Shown: positions 21,929 to 34,792 of the stretch, piece after piece
Position numbering within the stretch: the stretch's first letter is position 1
Layout: every line of letters starts with the position of its first letter
NCBI GenBank assembly: GCA_014773175.1
Contig: VXCM01002524.1
Location: 62,001 to 126,000, forward strand
Length of the DNA: 64,000 nt
Direction: 5' to 3'
From: Lucifuga dentata
Lineage: Eukaryota > Chordata > Actinopteri > Ophidiiformes > Bythitidae
Notes under the pieces: model-generated
The model's database searches: none
Seen by the model: only the letters and a program-made list of their open reading frames with translations
What the model was told of the DNA's origin: nothing
Position numbers and translations under genes: made by a program

Positions 21929-23676
21929 TTATTGTATAGAGCAGGGTGATCCAACCCTCTCTAAAGTTGCGTTCAGAGCCACCAGTCCCATTTCTTGTGC
22001 ATATCCACTCACAGGTCGGATAAATCCTGTTATGATGCTCTGTTTCTCTGTACATTTCTGATTATTCAGGTCTGGACACTTCTTGTCACGCTGATTTTTC
22101 ATGTCACATCTTTCTTTCTCCCTCTGCAAGCTCTCAAACAGCTGCCTCTTGAGCTTTTCTTCTCTAGCTTTTTGCCAGTCTGTCTTCTTCATGATGTTTC
22201 TAAGCTCTTGCCGGAGATCCTCAATTTTCCTTCTTTCTGCTCTTTGATTTTCAACTTGTCTTTCTATTTCTAGCTGATTCTCCTGTCTCTCATGTTTGAG
22301 CAGGTCTTCCATTTGCTTTTTCCTGTCCTTCTCCCTCTGGCTCTGCTCCTCCAAGCTCTGGGTGAGTTTTTTCAGTTGTTTGCGCAAAGAATCTCTCTTC
22401 ATTTTCTCTCTCTGTCTGATGGCCTGCTCCTTTTGTGTTTGCTGAAGCTCCCTCGCTCCCTCTTTCTTTTCATTTTCCATTCTATCTTTTTGGATCTTCT
22501 CCTCCATTGCTCTTCTCATTTTCTCCTCCCGGTCAGTCTGTTCTTCGAGTGTTTTAGTAACTTTGTCAAGTTTTTCTTGAAGAGCTTCCCTCTTTTCCTC
22601 CTCTTCCCTCTGCATCTCCTTCACTCTCTCCATCTCTTGGATCCTCCACTCCTTCTCCCTTTTGTCGTTCTCCTCCAACTGTCTTCTAAAGGCCTCCTCC
22701 CTGTCTCTAGCCACTTTTTCCTCCCGCTCTCTCTGCAGCTCCTGCTTTTTCTCCAGCTCCTCCATCTCTCTCTTCCTTTTTTGCTCAATCATCTCTAGCT
22801 CTCTTTCATACCACTCTCTGATTTCTGCCTCTTGCTGCTTCTTTAAAACCTCCTCCTTCTCCTTCAGCAACCTTATTTCCTCTTGCAGCTCTTGATTCAT
22901 GTCATCCTCTGCTTTTTGAAGCATCTTGCTGGTGTAGCAGCTTCCTCTGTTAGCTCGCACAATGTCGTCTACTAAGGCAAACAGCTTGGACACCTGCTCC
23001 TTGTTTTTGGAGCTGTGGTTGTTGAAGATGCAGAATCTGCCCTCACATGCAGACACCAGCTTAGCCAGGTCCGGACATCCATCGATAAGGCATTGCTTCA
23101 CGGATGTTCCCTCATCCAGACAATCTCCATGGGTGAAAACTACCACAGAGAAACTCAGAGTGTGGGCCCCCATAGCCAGGTTGATCTGTCGCATTACCTC
23201 CCTGTCTTCCTGGGTGAATCTCCCAATTTGAAAAATAAGAAGGAAGACATGGGGCCCAGGGTACAAGACAAAAACACTCCTTCTCAACTCCTTCATCACA
23301 TCCTGGGCAGTCTGATTAGTGTCCAGCAGCCCCGGCGTGTCCAGGAGTGAAATGCGTCGACCACGAAACTCTCCACATGCCCTGCGGCATCGATGGGTGA
23401 CGGAGGAGCTGCTAACCTTTGAATCAAAGATCTTATGACCCAAGATGGAGTTTCCAGTGGCACTCTTTCCACTGCCAGTCTTCCCCAGCAAAACCAGTCT
23501 GATCCCAGTGCAGGAGGAAAGCTCCTGCCTGCCTGAGGTGGGGATGGATGAAGAGAAGAAATAAATAGATGGTTAGTTATATTCAAATAATAAATAAATA
23601 AATAAATTAATTAATTAATTAATCCTGGTTTACCTGAACAGGCGATGGAGGACAGTTGCTTGCTAATGGATGACAT
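21929..23676 (-). CDS. GIMAP-family GTPase (AIG1 domain) with long coiled-coil tail
   Basis: A two-exon gene of about 548 residues. Exon 1 (23634-23676, starting MSSISKQLSSIACS) joins across a 101-bp intron to exon 2 (21929-23532). The AIG1 GTPase domain has P-loop GKTGSGKS at 31-38, switch region SVTHRCRR, G3 DTPG at 79-82, the G4-like THGD at 148-151 and CEGRFCIFNNHS as the G5 region. From about residue 215 to 520 the protein is almost pure charged coiled coil (Glu/Lys/Arg/Gln). GIMAPs assemble as scaffolds on membranes and act in lymphocyte survival and fish immunity; the job of this one is inferred from family only. No C-terminal transmembrane anchor is evident. Fish GIMAPs are many and dispersed, so no subtype symbol is given. 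Confidence 0.88.
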
Positions 23677-26594
23677 GGTTTACACAAACTGAACAGAACA
23701 CTGTGTGTCTATATAAATCCTTTTGTTGTGTGTCGGTGTGTGATTCTAATCAAGGATGTCCCTATGACACATAAATCCCTGCTGACCTATAACCTCCAGG
23801 ACTGTGTCGTCATTGTGTTTGTAATATCAGTCTGGAGTCGGGGCCAGTCTGTGGCCAATAGTCTGTCTCTTGCCATCAGATCTTAATCACGGAATATAAA
23901 CACTCCAGCGAGGCGGCCTGATCCAACTGAGGCAAAGATCGGAGAAGCAGATGAATTCAAGGGAAAAGCTCTGAGTTGATGGAGGTCGGTGTGATCAAAG
24001 TCCAGCCAACTTGTTGCAACTCTTTATCACTGAAAATAAGTTTATCAGCTGCCATTTAGAAATCAACAGTGATCAATAAAATTGGCACAGTCCTGTCAGT
24101 GTTGAGGCATTTCATGGAAAAAAAAAAAAAAGGGAGAAGAGTGTCAAATTTAAAATGAATTGTAGGTGATCTGTCATGCTGGCTGATATGTGCTGCAGGT
24201 CAATATTTTAAAGTTTTTCCTCATTTGTTTAAGCACTTCTGAAACACTGTTGTAATGCTCTAAATATTAATACTAACAACAAGAAGGCACTCTGAAAGCG
24301 CATAGCTCTGCCAAGACCAAGAAAATTCCCAATGGAAAAAAAAACTATTAAAAATGAGCCTTCATGCTAATAAATTTCATTTAAATCAGCCTATTAGCAT
24401 TGATTTTATTGTGTTGACCTTTCCTGCTTCAGCCTCTAGGCTGTGGTCAGGAAGTGCAGGATCTCTCTTTATTGCTCCCCAGTTATTAAACCCTTTATGT
24501 TTAGCTGCTGGCCCAGAAAACTCAGGGACTCTGCTTGGTTTTTGAGGAGTCATACCCTTTTATTTTACAGCAAACTCAACTTCATACTGTGCATTCACTG
24601 TTACTGTCACTAATACAGCAGTAATGCTAACCCGGCTCTGCTCCGATCGCCAACATTAACTCACTCCACACACTGCCACACGCCTCTATCTGCCTCTCCC
24701 TCACTCACCTACACACAATGAGCGGTCTCTTAATGCAACCGAAGGCTACAAACTGGATCCTGGACCCAGAATATGATCCGATGACTCTAGAAATTTAATA
24801 CTTTTCCTCTTAACCGTATCTATCTGTCTCACAAATTCTATCAAAACCTTTCGAGACATCCAGCTAACAAAGAGACAGAGGGACAAAGAAACAAATAGTG
24901 GTTATCATAACCTCCTTGGTGGAGCTAATAACATCAGCTTATAGTTTGCAGCAGTAACATTTCATTTCAGTGGCAAAAAGGCCATAACTCCTTCAAAGTT
25001 ATATAAATTCACCAGTCTGTCTGCTCCAACACCAAAATAATTTTTTTCTTTTTAATCGCTTCAGATGCAAAGTATTTCACAGTGTTTTGACCATGATATT
25101 CTTCAGTTGTAACTGAGTTATATTGCAGCCTGTAGTGTGCTTTTTATGTCATCTCCACTAGATGGTGATAAAGGTCACTCCAGATGATGTGGTTATTATT
25201 ACTGGCACATCACTGAATTCTATTGTAGTTCATTATTGCTAAGTAGATAACTGTAGCTACTTACAGTGAAGTTATTCTAATAATTGAGAAGACATATAAT
25301 GTAAATGAATGTACTAAGTATTGCAGTTATTAGTGGATTTTATGTTTCTCGATTGGTGTGGCCAAACTTATGAGCTGTGTATGTCTATCAGTAGCAGCAG
25401 TTGGTTTGAAAGTTTTAGGTTTGAGCATGAAAAATCATGTCGTAATCACACAGTAACAAATACATGGTGATGTACTTTTCTTTTTTCCTTTTTTTTCCCC
25501 ATTTGGTTACTTGTAATTTACAGTTGGTAGAACAAAATGTGAGTCATGACAAGTGTGTGTAGACCAGGGTCCTGAAAGTCCTCAAAATTTTCACTATATA
25601 GTACTCATTTACTTTGAACAGTATTTAATCTGATTGAAATTTGACCTGTAAAATTGGGTGACTCACCACCCAATTTCAGAGAAAGGGAGGAATTGAGCTG
25701 TTTGTGTCAATGTCTACATGCTGAAATATTACAAAAAGCAGAATAGCATGCGTTGCAGTAAGTGCAATGTTTGCCAATGCAATGTTTAATGATCAGGTGG
25801 CTCAGTTTCAGCCTGTGGAGCCTGTGGAGTGGTTGTCATACAAGCTTTAGCAACTTAAGCATTTTTTGCTGTTTTTGTCAAGTTCTTCAGTACCACACTA
25901 ATGTCAATAAAAAAAAAAAAAAAANTTTTTTTTTTTTTTTTTTGACAGTCTTTTAGTAAGTTGAAGCTCTTGATTAAATCACAAAGCACACAAATAAAAC
26001 TGTAAACAGCATGTTTGATAACAAGAAATCAGTATTATTTTTAACTGAACCAACACGAGTAAGAAGCACATTTTGACATTTTTGAAGTGTAAATTTAGTC
26101 TATATAGCTGCAGTATGTCCACCCTTCAAAATCTGGAGCTAGGCTGCTGGGTGTAAGTATTTCATTATACAGTGAGGAATCATTACAAGGTAAATAAGGT
26201 TCATCCAGATCAACATGTCACATCTACGTGTTCATGAGAGACAGTCTAGAACATCAACCTGACTCTGGAAAACAGCATGATCTAGTTGCTTAAAATGTAA
26301 TGTAGAGCTGGTTGTCTGTGTTAGCTCATCAATAATGGAGTGTCCATGCATGTTCAAGGCAAGATTTTCTTTCTGCTCCACTGCTCCATCACACATTCGT
26401 AATTCGTATTCGTGTGCAGCGATGCTGTCCTCTTTATGCCAATGCAGAAAGCAATGAACCTACGTAAACATACACATATGTACACACACACACAGCACTG
26501 ACATAAGAGACAAAGACATTCAATATTACATCAAAGCAGAAATGAGGTGACTAGTAAGGAGGATGGTTGTTATGATTAAATGATGAAGAGGCTG
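23677..26594. other. Region between the GIMAP and chrna9 genes
   Basis: A TATAAAT-like sequence lies about 35 bases upstream of the GIMAP start (near 23711-23718, minus strand). The rest is AT-rich. A poly-A/N/poly-T junction lies at 25909-25943. A degenerate dispersed-repeat segment near 24755-24920 resembles the 21180 repeat. The part next to 26595 should be chrna9 3' UTR. No further gene was recognised. Confidence 0.5.
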
Positions 26595-28397
26595 TCAGGA
26601 CGCCTTGGCAATGATGAGGATGCTCATGAGGAAGACCATGATGAAGAAGATCCACATGAAAAACCTATCCATCACCTTGGCAACCTTCTTCCATTCTGCT
26701 CCTTTGATGCAAGTAGCTCTCTGCTCACGGAAGCAGTTGGCGATGTACTGGATGTTCTTCACCACCTGGAGGACAGAGAAAGGCTAATGATGATGATGAT
26801 GTTGATGATCATGATCTGTCTGAGGGAGTCTGAAGTGGCCAGTTTAGGCACAGCAAGATTCACACAAGTTTTAAAGAAAGTATAAAGGAAGAAGCGTAAT
26901 TACAGCTGCAAGCAGCAACTTAGTAAAGTGATTTAAAAGTATCTAGCACTTATTATAATTGCTTAAAGGACCATACCATCCATTTTGCATGGGTGGTATG
27001 GTCATACCAAACATGCAAAATGGGTGGTATGGTCCTTTTAAAATATGAATAAAAAAATGTTTACAGTGGCAAACTTTACAGCCAGTGTTACCCGGATTAA
27101 ATAATAATCATTTTCAAACTAAAAAACATTATTTAGGCATTGGCATGGCCTGGTTTCCTAATCAGAGAAGCAGACAAGTGTGTAGATGAAAATTGCTGTG
27201 GTGATGCACCTGTTTATGTTGGGGGCAGGGGCAGCTGCAGGGGCAGGATGGGATGTAATTTTTCTCAGAGGAATAGAGCAGCTTCTCCTTAAGTTCACCA
27301 TTCAGGTTTTGGAGATTGTGTGGAGGAGGGACCTGGTAGTCCAGTTCATCCCTGATGTGGTGGTAGCGTTGTGGGGGCTCTCTCTTTGCTTCACCCCTCT
27401 CAAATCTGGAAGTGCGGTTGTTATGGTTGTTGTAATGATGATGATGGTGATGACTCTTGTTGACGTGGCCGTTTGCCTGTTGAAAGTTTTTGTTGATTTG
27501 GTGATGCTTGTTCTGGTGATGCTGGCCACGGCCGTTACTGTACTGGTATGGGTCACTGTCGTAACGGTAGAGGTTGTCATGGAAACGATCGTCGTGGTAG
27601 CAGCTCTTTTCACTCATGGGTTCCTCAGGGTAAAGTGGGGTTCTCTTGGTCTCTGGAGTTGTGCAGTTCTCACCCACCTCATAGACAAAGAAGATCTTTG
27701 ACATATAGTCTATGATGAGCACCTTGGCCCAGTGAGGGACTGGCTTGGCCTCAGCACCGCAGAAATGAATGTTCATGATGAAGATGGTAAGAGAGGTGGA
27801 GGCTGTGATCATAGTCATAGTGGCAATGTAATACTTTCCTAGAGCAGCAGAAAGAGAAATGATTAGAGTTACAATCAGGAAACATCTTTCTGTAAGCTAA
27901 TGTTTTAGAATGACATCCATCCAGCTTTTAAGAGGTGCAGCCAATTTAGCCTCAAAGCTACAAACAAACTGAATAATTTGAAACTGAAGAAAATCTTCAG
28001 TTTAAATCTTCAGTTTGAATAACTAGCATGATTCAAACCTATATAGGGCATGCTTTCAGCAGGAGGCATGCTCTCAGCCACCAGCAGCTGAAACACAGTG
28101 AGCGCCAGCAGCACCGTGACCCCCAGAGAAACCTTTTCCCCTGAGTCAGCCGGCAGGTAGAAGCCTAGCGGGGCCAGGAATGAGATGAGGAAGCATGGGA
28201 GAAGCAAGTTGAAGATGTAGAAGGATGAGCGGCGCTTCAGGAGCAGGGTGTAGGTGATGTCGGGGTAAGGGTCGGAGCAGCAGCCGTACATGATGACGTT
28301 TTTAACTGCTGGCATGCCGTGGCACTCCCACTCCACATTTTCTACAAAGTCAGACAGGTCTCCACTGTCCCTCCCCATGGTGATATCAACCTGGGGG

Positions 28398-28456
<59 letters not shown>

Positions 28457-31400
28457 NCTTCACAAATGCCAAAACTAAAGTCTGAGTGATTTGTCATTTG
28501 GATGATGATATTATCCAACATCTACTTTTCACATCCCCTTGCATTCACTACCCCCCACTGGTTCCACACCTGGTTCCCATTGTAGGTCCAGGAGCCAAAA
28601 GTGAGGTTGCACTGCTGCCAGTCAAAGGGGAAGTAGGACACGTCCACTACACAGCTGCTCTTTGTGATGGCAGGGGAGTCCCAGGTGATCTCGCCGTTGT
28701 ACCTCAGCACCACGTTGGTGTCGGCGGGCCCTGACGACTCCTCGCCTGCTCTGTACACACATAAAGAGGACAAGACACATTCATAGATGTATGGATCCAA
28801 TCAGACATAAACATAGCTGCAGTATGAACACTGATCTGTTAACTGCTTCAGCTCCAGAAGCCACACAGATTGGATTTACAGATTTCATGCTTTATCCCAT
28901 ATATTGGAATATATATTTAAAGGACTATAGCAGTGATTTTGCATGTTTAAACCCAATAAATATTACCCGCATATATATTATATTACTAACAACCATTTTC
29001 CAAACTGTATTTTAGTTTTCCTGTTTTTTTGCCAAATCTCCTAATCTTTCAAAATTAAATGTTCAGGTGATACACCCAACTTAAAATTAAATGTTTTGCC
29101 TGCTCACACATATGTATGTCCAAATGTAGAAGGGATGGTTGTTTTTATTTCTCAATAAAAGCCATCTTCTCCTAGACTATATTCCCTGGTAGAAACATAT
29201 ATTTTCTTCCGTGTGGTTTCGTATTGGGCTGGTTAAATAAAGTTACTTAAACAAAAATTTATATGGACATTGTGTTTGCTGTGATGGATCACTTATCTCG
29301 AGCCCATTTTAAGTCTTTACAAGTTGATTTTTTTATAGGGTACTGGAATGAACTGAAACTAAAGGCAGCCTGGAAGGTCAGAAAAACAATTCTAAACTTT
29401 ACCTCTCCAGCAGTATGTTTTAGGACATGGTTGGTAATGTAACGTGTATGCAGGTTGCATATATTGGGCTCAATCATGTAAAACTACCAGTATGGTCCTT
29501 TAAATCACAAATCACGATTTACTCATTGTCAGTGCTTCTGTATAAAACACCTTATGTGTTCTTGCTATCACGTCTTTGTTTTTGTTAATGTACTCTTTGT
29601 CTCTTTCTCCCTCTCTTTCTTTTTCTCCCTGTCTTTGTCATTCTCTTCTTTCTTCCCTGCAGTGTCTGCACGTCTGTCTCTCCTGGTTACTGACTTGTTG
29701 TAAAGAACGATGTCAGGCCTCCAAACTAGGTCGCTGGGGATGCGGATCACCTCTAGTCCGTCATAGTCCTCCTTGTTCCACTTCAGGTTGGCGTCATGCC
29801 AGATCTGCCTTATCCACAGGTAGGTGGTGAGCTCCTGGTTCCTCTCATCCTACACACACATACACACAAATACAACTTTAAAAGATTGGTCCAAATACTT
29901 TTTCTACTGTAATCCACTGTGATTCACTGCTGGCCTCTAGTGGTCTGCAGAGGAACAGCAGACTATAAGTTATTGCAGAACACATATTTGTACTGTAGCT
30001 CCTGAAGTACACATGATAAAACTCAAACTTGCTAGGTATTATATTGAACATAGCAATTTATAATTTGCTTTAGCAAGACTGTAATGTGTTTTCCTTCTTG
30101 GGAGCATAGTATCTTTGACTTTTTTTGGCAATGACCTGTCGTCCTGTCATTCCTAAGGAAACCTTTGATTTGTTTTTTTGTTTTTATTTAATTGATCTGC
30201 TAAGTCTCATTGAGATTTAAAATCTTTTTTCCAAGAGAGACCTGGCCAAGATGGCAGCATAGTTCCACAGTTACAACACAGATACATAAGCAGCATTCAA
30301 GTCACTTACAATATCAAGGAAATTCTGAGATACGCCAACTGGCAAATATTTAAAAGCATAAACACTATCCAATACTGCTCATTTCCTATTTTTTAAAAAT
30401 TGATCTGAATTCACCAAGGGAAATCAGATCAGACAGCTTTAGATCCTTCTATAAAACATTCCAGGTAGAGGGAGCAGCATACTTTGCCAAGCTCTGTTTT
30501 GGCATGAGGAGCAGAAAACTGAATAAAATCATTTGAGCGTAGGCCATACTGGGTGTTTTGTCTGACTAATAATGTGGAAAGATAAGAAGGTACAAGACCT
30601 AAGGATAAAACCTAAGAAGGTTTTATCGATAAACCTCAACCAGTGTGTGCGCCTGCACTCACTCTGTGACGGCCAGTTTGCCTTAAAGTTGACAGATTTG
30701 TGCAACACTGAAATATGAGTCACATCTCATTTAAAATGCTATTTCTGCTGCTTAGAACATATTCACCTTAGTGTGATTTGCTGCTTCATGGTATATCTGT
30801 TGCTCTTATGTCTAATTAAGCAGAAAGAATTGCACCTTTACTGACAAGCATCAAATCTAGAGCTTTGTCCACAAATAATTACCATAATAATTCAACAGTT
30901 TGATGTGTAACCCCTTGAACTTTGCCAGACTCTCTGGTGTCTCCATCTTTACAAACTCCCTTTCTTTATCTTAGCACTATTTAAATCCACAAAACTTGAA
31001 ATAAAAGTGTTGTGGTGAACCCAAATTTTTCAAAGTTGCCTCATACATCAGGCTTAATTTCCAAGAAATTCAAGTGCAAGATGTCTACGTAAAAATCAAA
31101 AGTTAAAGACATTAAAGTGTAGCATTTGTGTTTGGATTTTGGAGTTAAAATCTTTGTTGAGATTATGATATACGTGTTTCTGTGTAGCTCCTCTACTCAC
31201 CATATCTTTGATCTGTGACAGGGTGATCTGCAGGGTGACATTGAGGGTTTTGTCTGTGTCCTCTACAGGTCTCAGGGCGCTGGAGTAATTCTCCATCAAG
31301 TCGTTTAAAAGTTTGCGGGCATAATGACCCTGAGCACCATGGGACACTGAGGGGAAAGAGCAATAGGGAAGGCAGAATATTGAGAGGTGAAAATAGAGAG

Positions 31401-31557
31401 GAAAAGTTGGGGACAAGCAGTAGAGAGGTGCATCAATGACAGGTTACAAAACAAATTATACATGCATCGGTCAGATCCAGACATCAAACTAATCCATCAT
31501 GTGGAACTGACCTTGTACCAACAAGCTGATCCACACCATCAGAGCTGCCTTCCTCAT
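26595..31557 (-). CDS. chrna9: Neuronal acetylcholine receptor subunit alpha-9
   Basis: A complete 559-residue ligand-gated cation channel subunit, the hair-cell type in vertebrates. Exons, all in phase: 31512-31557 (signal peptide [15 protein letters not shown]), 31201-31346, 29695-29849, 28570-28750, 28039-28390, 27210-27838, 26595-26765. Seen: [17 protein letters not shown]; Cys-loop C149-X13-C163 ([17 protein letters not shown]); vicinal Cys213-Cys214 (YGCC), which marks an alpha subunit; M1-M3; and a final helix [18 protein letters not shown] at the C terminus. Identity to human alpha-9 is high in the ligand domain and pore; alpha-10 fits less well. The M3-M4 cytoplasmic loop differs strongly: it is long, His-rich (six in a row at 423-428) and has a CPCSCPCP run. 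Two TTAA MITEs sit in its introns. The acceptor of exon 5 follows a long (TG)n tract. Confidence 0.95.
26967..27036. mobile_element. 70-bp palindromic derivative of the TTAA MITE
   Basis: This is only the two inverted ends of the AGGACC family, joined almost directly (AGGACCATACCATCC ... GGGTGGTATGGTCCT), preceded by TTAA. All internal sequence is lost. It lies in the last chrna9 intron. Confidence 0.75.
28399..28457. repeat. (CA)n microsatellite abutting the chrna9 exon 5 acceptor
   Basis: On the transcribed strand this is a (TG)n run ending 9 bases before exon 5, with only GCTCCCCCAG between. It ends in a single N at 28457, so the true repeat length is unknown. Confidence 0.9.
28921..29499. 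mobile_element. TTAA-type MITE copy (579 bp) in a chrna9 intron
   Basis: TTAA/AGGACTATAGCAGTG at the left and ATGGTCCT/TTAA at the right (TTAA at 28917-28920 and 29500-29503). Internal blocks match the 16106-16686 copy in the same orientation, with clear divergence. It is nearly full length and has no coding capacity. Confidence 0.8.
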
Positions 31558-31813
31558 TTTCAACCCGTCCCAAGCCGAGGGATCAATTATTCAATAAAGT
31601 AATCATCAAGACAGCTTTGGTCCAAATCCAATGTGTCACTCTGTTCTGAGCTCCATCCTGTCCTGAGGTGGAGTGAGCCGACACCACAGAAAATTCTAGA
31701 AACCTTACATCCTGTCAGAAGCTCGCAATGCTTCACTAGCTGTTAGTCGTAGTTTCCCTCTGTCACTCTGTGTGTGATCGCTGCTTTGGAACAAGAACTG
31801 AGGCTATCACCCA

Positions 31814-31866
<53 letters not shown>

Positions 31867-33607
31867 ACACTGCAGTATCACATAGCACGTAGCACTGGGT
31901 GAAATTTGACACCTGCAGCCCAATCCACTTGTGTACACAACCACAACTAGCTGTATAACACACACACATACACAATGCAACTTACTGCATTACACATCTA
32001 ATGGCACGCATCAGTCACACACATACAGCGACAGCTTCTTACCTATGTTCCAGTCATTTAAGATGAACACACACATGTTGCTGAGTATACTACACATGTC
32101 TCATGCCACACACGGTGATGAACTTAACACAAAACCTGAGGGTCAGATTTCATCCTATACATAGGAATCCATTACATAAGGAGGGTAAAGCTCTATGGTG
32201 GATCAGTAATAAGAGTGGATTTCATCCTGTCTTTGTCTGTAGCTTGGTGAGCAGAATAGTAACCAGAGACAGACAGCAACCAGTTGACCTCTACTCATAT
32301 TGTCCTAGTGGTCAGACGAACACAATGTCTTAACAAGCCATCTTTGGGCTTTAAAATATATTAAACTATTAGTATTGTAGATTATTTGCATTTTTTTAAA
32401 AGTATTTATACAGCAAATTAATCTAATCACATCATCAAAACATGTTAGTAGTAATAACAAATGATTGGAAGACACAGTTTTGTTATGTTATATTATGTTA
32501 TGATGTGTTTTCACCTGGCTGGCGTGGTTTTGTTTGTGAGAACTCAAAAAGTTATGAACCAGTTCATGTGAAATTTGGTGAGCATGGCCTCGGGAAGAAC
32601 CAGTTAAATTTTGGTGCTGATCCTGGTGCAGAGGCTGATCCAGGATTTTTAAATATTATTTCTTAACTTTGGAAGATAAAGTCTTTTACGATATCTTTGT
32701 CAGTTTCTTTAAGACTAATGCAGCAGTCCCATTGAAAAACATCACATGCATTAATCCCATGATAGACTATCAATAGGCGTAGTTTGATCCTTATAAAATT
32801 TTAAATCTACTCTTTCTTAATGCAAATCAAGCAAAAAAGCAAAGCAAGAAAAGCCTTAATTTTATTACAGTTTTATTTGAACAAGATATATTTTGTCAAG
32901 GCTTGTTCAGCCTTGGCAAATGTATGCGGCCTAATGAGTGCCTGTCTGGTATTATTACTAAAGGAGAATGTAGCCAGTTTGTCAAGAGACCGCAGTATGT
33001 CCATCAGGAAGGGAATGAGAAGGTGCCTGAGGAAGAAGAATGATGAGAAAATCAAAGAGGAGAATAAGTATAGCTGGAGTTTGAGTAAATAAAATTTACT
33101 AATATCACCTAAAATGCATCATATCAGCTTCCCCTAAAAACACATTTTTTTTAATGAGTGGCTCTTGTCAGTTCTGTGTCACCCACAAAACAGTGAGTTT
33201 ACTGTTTTTTCCAGAACATTTGTATTATAAAATTTTTCATCATGTATTGTTCTAAATATATAAAAACAAAAACTAAATTTGTTAAATTAATTTTAGATTT
33301 AGAAAAGATTAAAATGAATAACACTGCCCTCCCTTAACAACCACTGAGCAAGGCATTTACCACCTTTTTTTGCTGTGTGTGTAGACTATTAAATGCAAAG
33401 CAGGAAAACAACTTTATCTGATTAGAAATCTAGCCTCATTTATGCAACAAGCCTTACATATTTTTTTTTAAATTTAACTTTACTTTTGAAACGAGTTTAT
33501 TATTCTACACAGTCAGTGATGTTTACACTCGTAGTACTGTTCCAAATATTCCAGCTGTTACAATGTGAAAATGTAAAGCCAGAGAAAATCCATGTGTTTA
33601 TAGTAAC

Positions 33608-33638
<31 letters not shown>

Positions 33639-34040
33639 GAATCCAAAGTAGTCAATATTTTATATGATGGAAAACTAGGATTTCTATTAAATCAGCAGCT
33701 GCAATTAAAACCTTATGCCATTAATATTAAAAGGCATGAGGCACATCTGCAAAATTATGGGGCATTTGTATTTAAAAAAAAAAAAAAAAATTCCAAACCT
33801 GAATCATCATTTTAAACATCAGAAAACTAACGCTCAAAATTCATATTTAATCTGTATTACTGGTTGATTTCAGCATTTCGGCTCAATGTATCTTAAATGA
33901 ACTTTTGTTTTATTTATGTACCGAATAATGTCAGTAAGAAATGCTGCTGTATTGTTCTGCAGAGTACTGTGCTGTGTGATGCGATTTGTTACTGTGTCAC
34001 TGAGTTTCTGTGGTGCTCAGCTCACACAGGACAGGTGTTT

Positions 34041-34080
<40 letters not shown>

Positions 34081-34109
34081 NNNNNNNNNNNNNNNNNNNN
34101 NNNNNNNNN

Positions 34110-34144
<35 letters not shown>

Positions 34145-34233
34145 GACAGAATGAAACAACGTCACTGTATCAGAGTTAGAAAGAAGCTTACAAAAAGCAA
34201 TGCTATTAATCATCAGTGTGCAGGCTTAAGTGT

Positions 34234-34267
<34 letters not shown>

Positions 34268-34758
34268 GCATCTCTTGGGTGACTTGAATGCTGATAATTC
34301 ATGAATCATTGCTCAAATATTTCATATATTGATAGTAAACATATACGTATTACAATGTAATGTTATGAAAGCCGTTGCTAACAAAAAAGACTGAACAAGA
34401 CAAGAGTTGGGGGGGGAGCATTGTGGAAGTTGTGGGAGTGAGCGCAATAGGCGAGAGCTCAGAACTCAACAGGCTGTCACATATGGGCTGAACTCTGAAA
34501 GCATCTGAAAACATGTTTGTCTTCATCACTGGTCACTCAAAAACGTAGCATGCAGTTACAAGTTTATGCTTTGTGTGTGTGTAGGATATTAAACAAGAAA
34601 CCATGTTCTGAATGGATTCATAAAAAGACATGCAAAAGAAATAATTTGAAGATTTGGTGTTTGTACTTCCTGCAGCTTATTTCAGTATGATCTGGATGAG
34701 AAGCCTTTGTTTTTGGGTTTTTTTTTTTTTTCTTTTTAAACATATGAAGAGAGCTTGT

Positions 34759-34792
<34 letters not shown>

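Noticed and set aside
26595..31557. chrna10 as the identity of the nicotinic receptor gene
   Set aside because: The N-terminal domain ([26 protein letters not shown]) and adjacency to rhoh and n4bp2 fit alpha-9.
32820..33092. Possible small gene rich in Lys/Arg (90 codons)
   Set aside because: No splice context, conserved motif or similarity. Its Lys-rich composition follows from AT-rich DNA.
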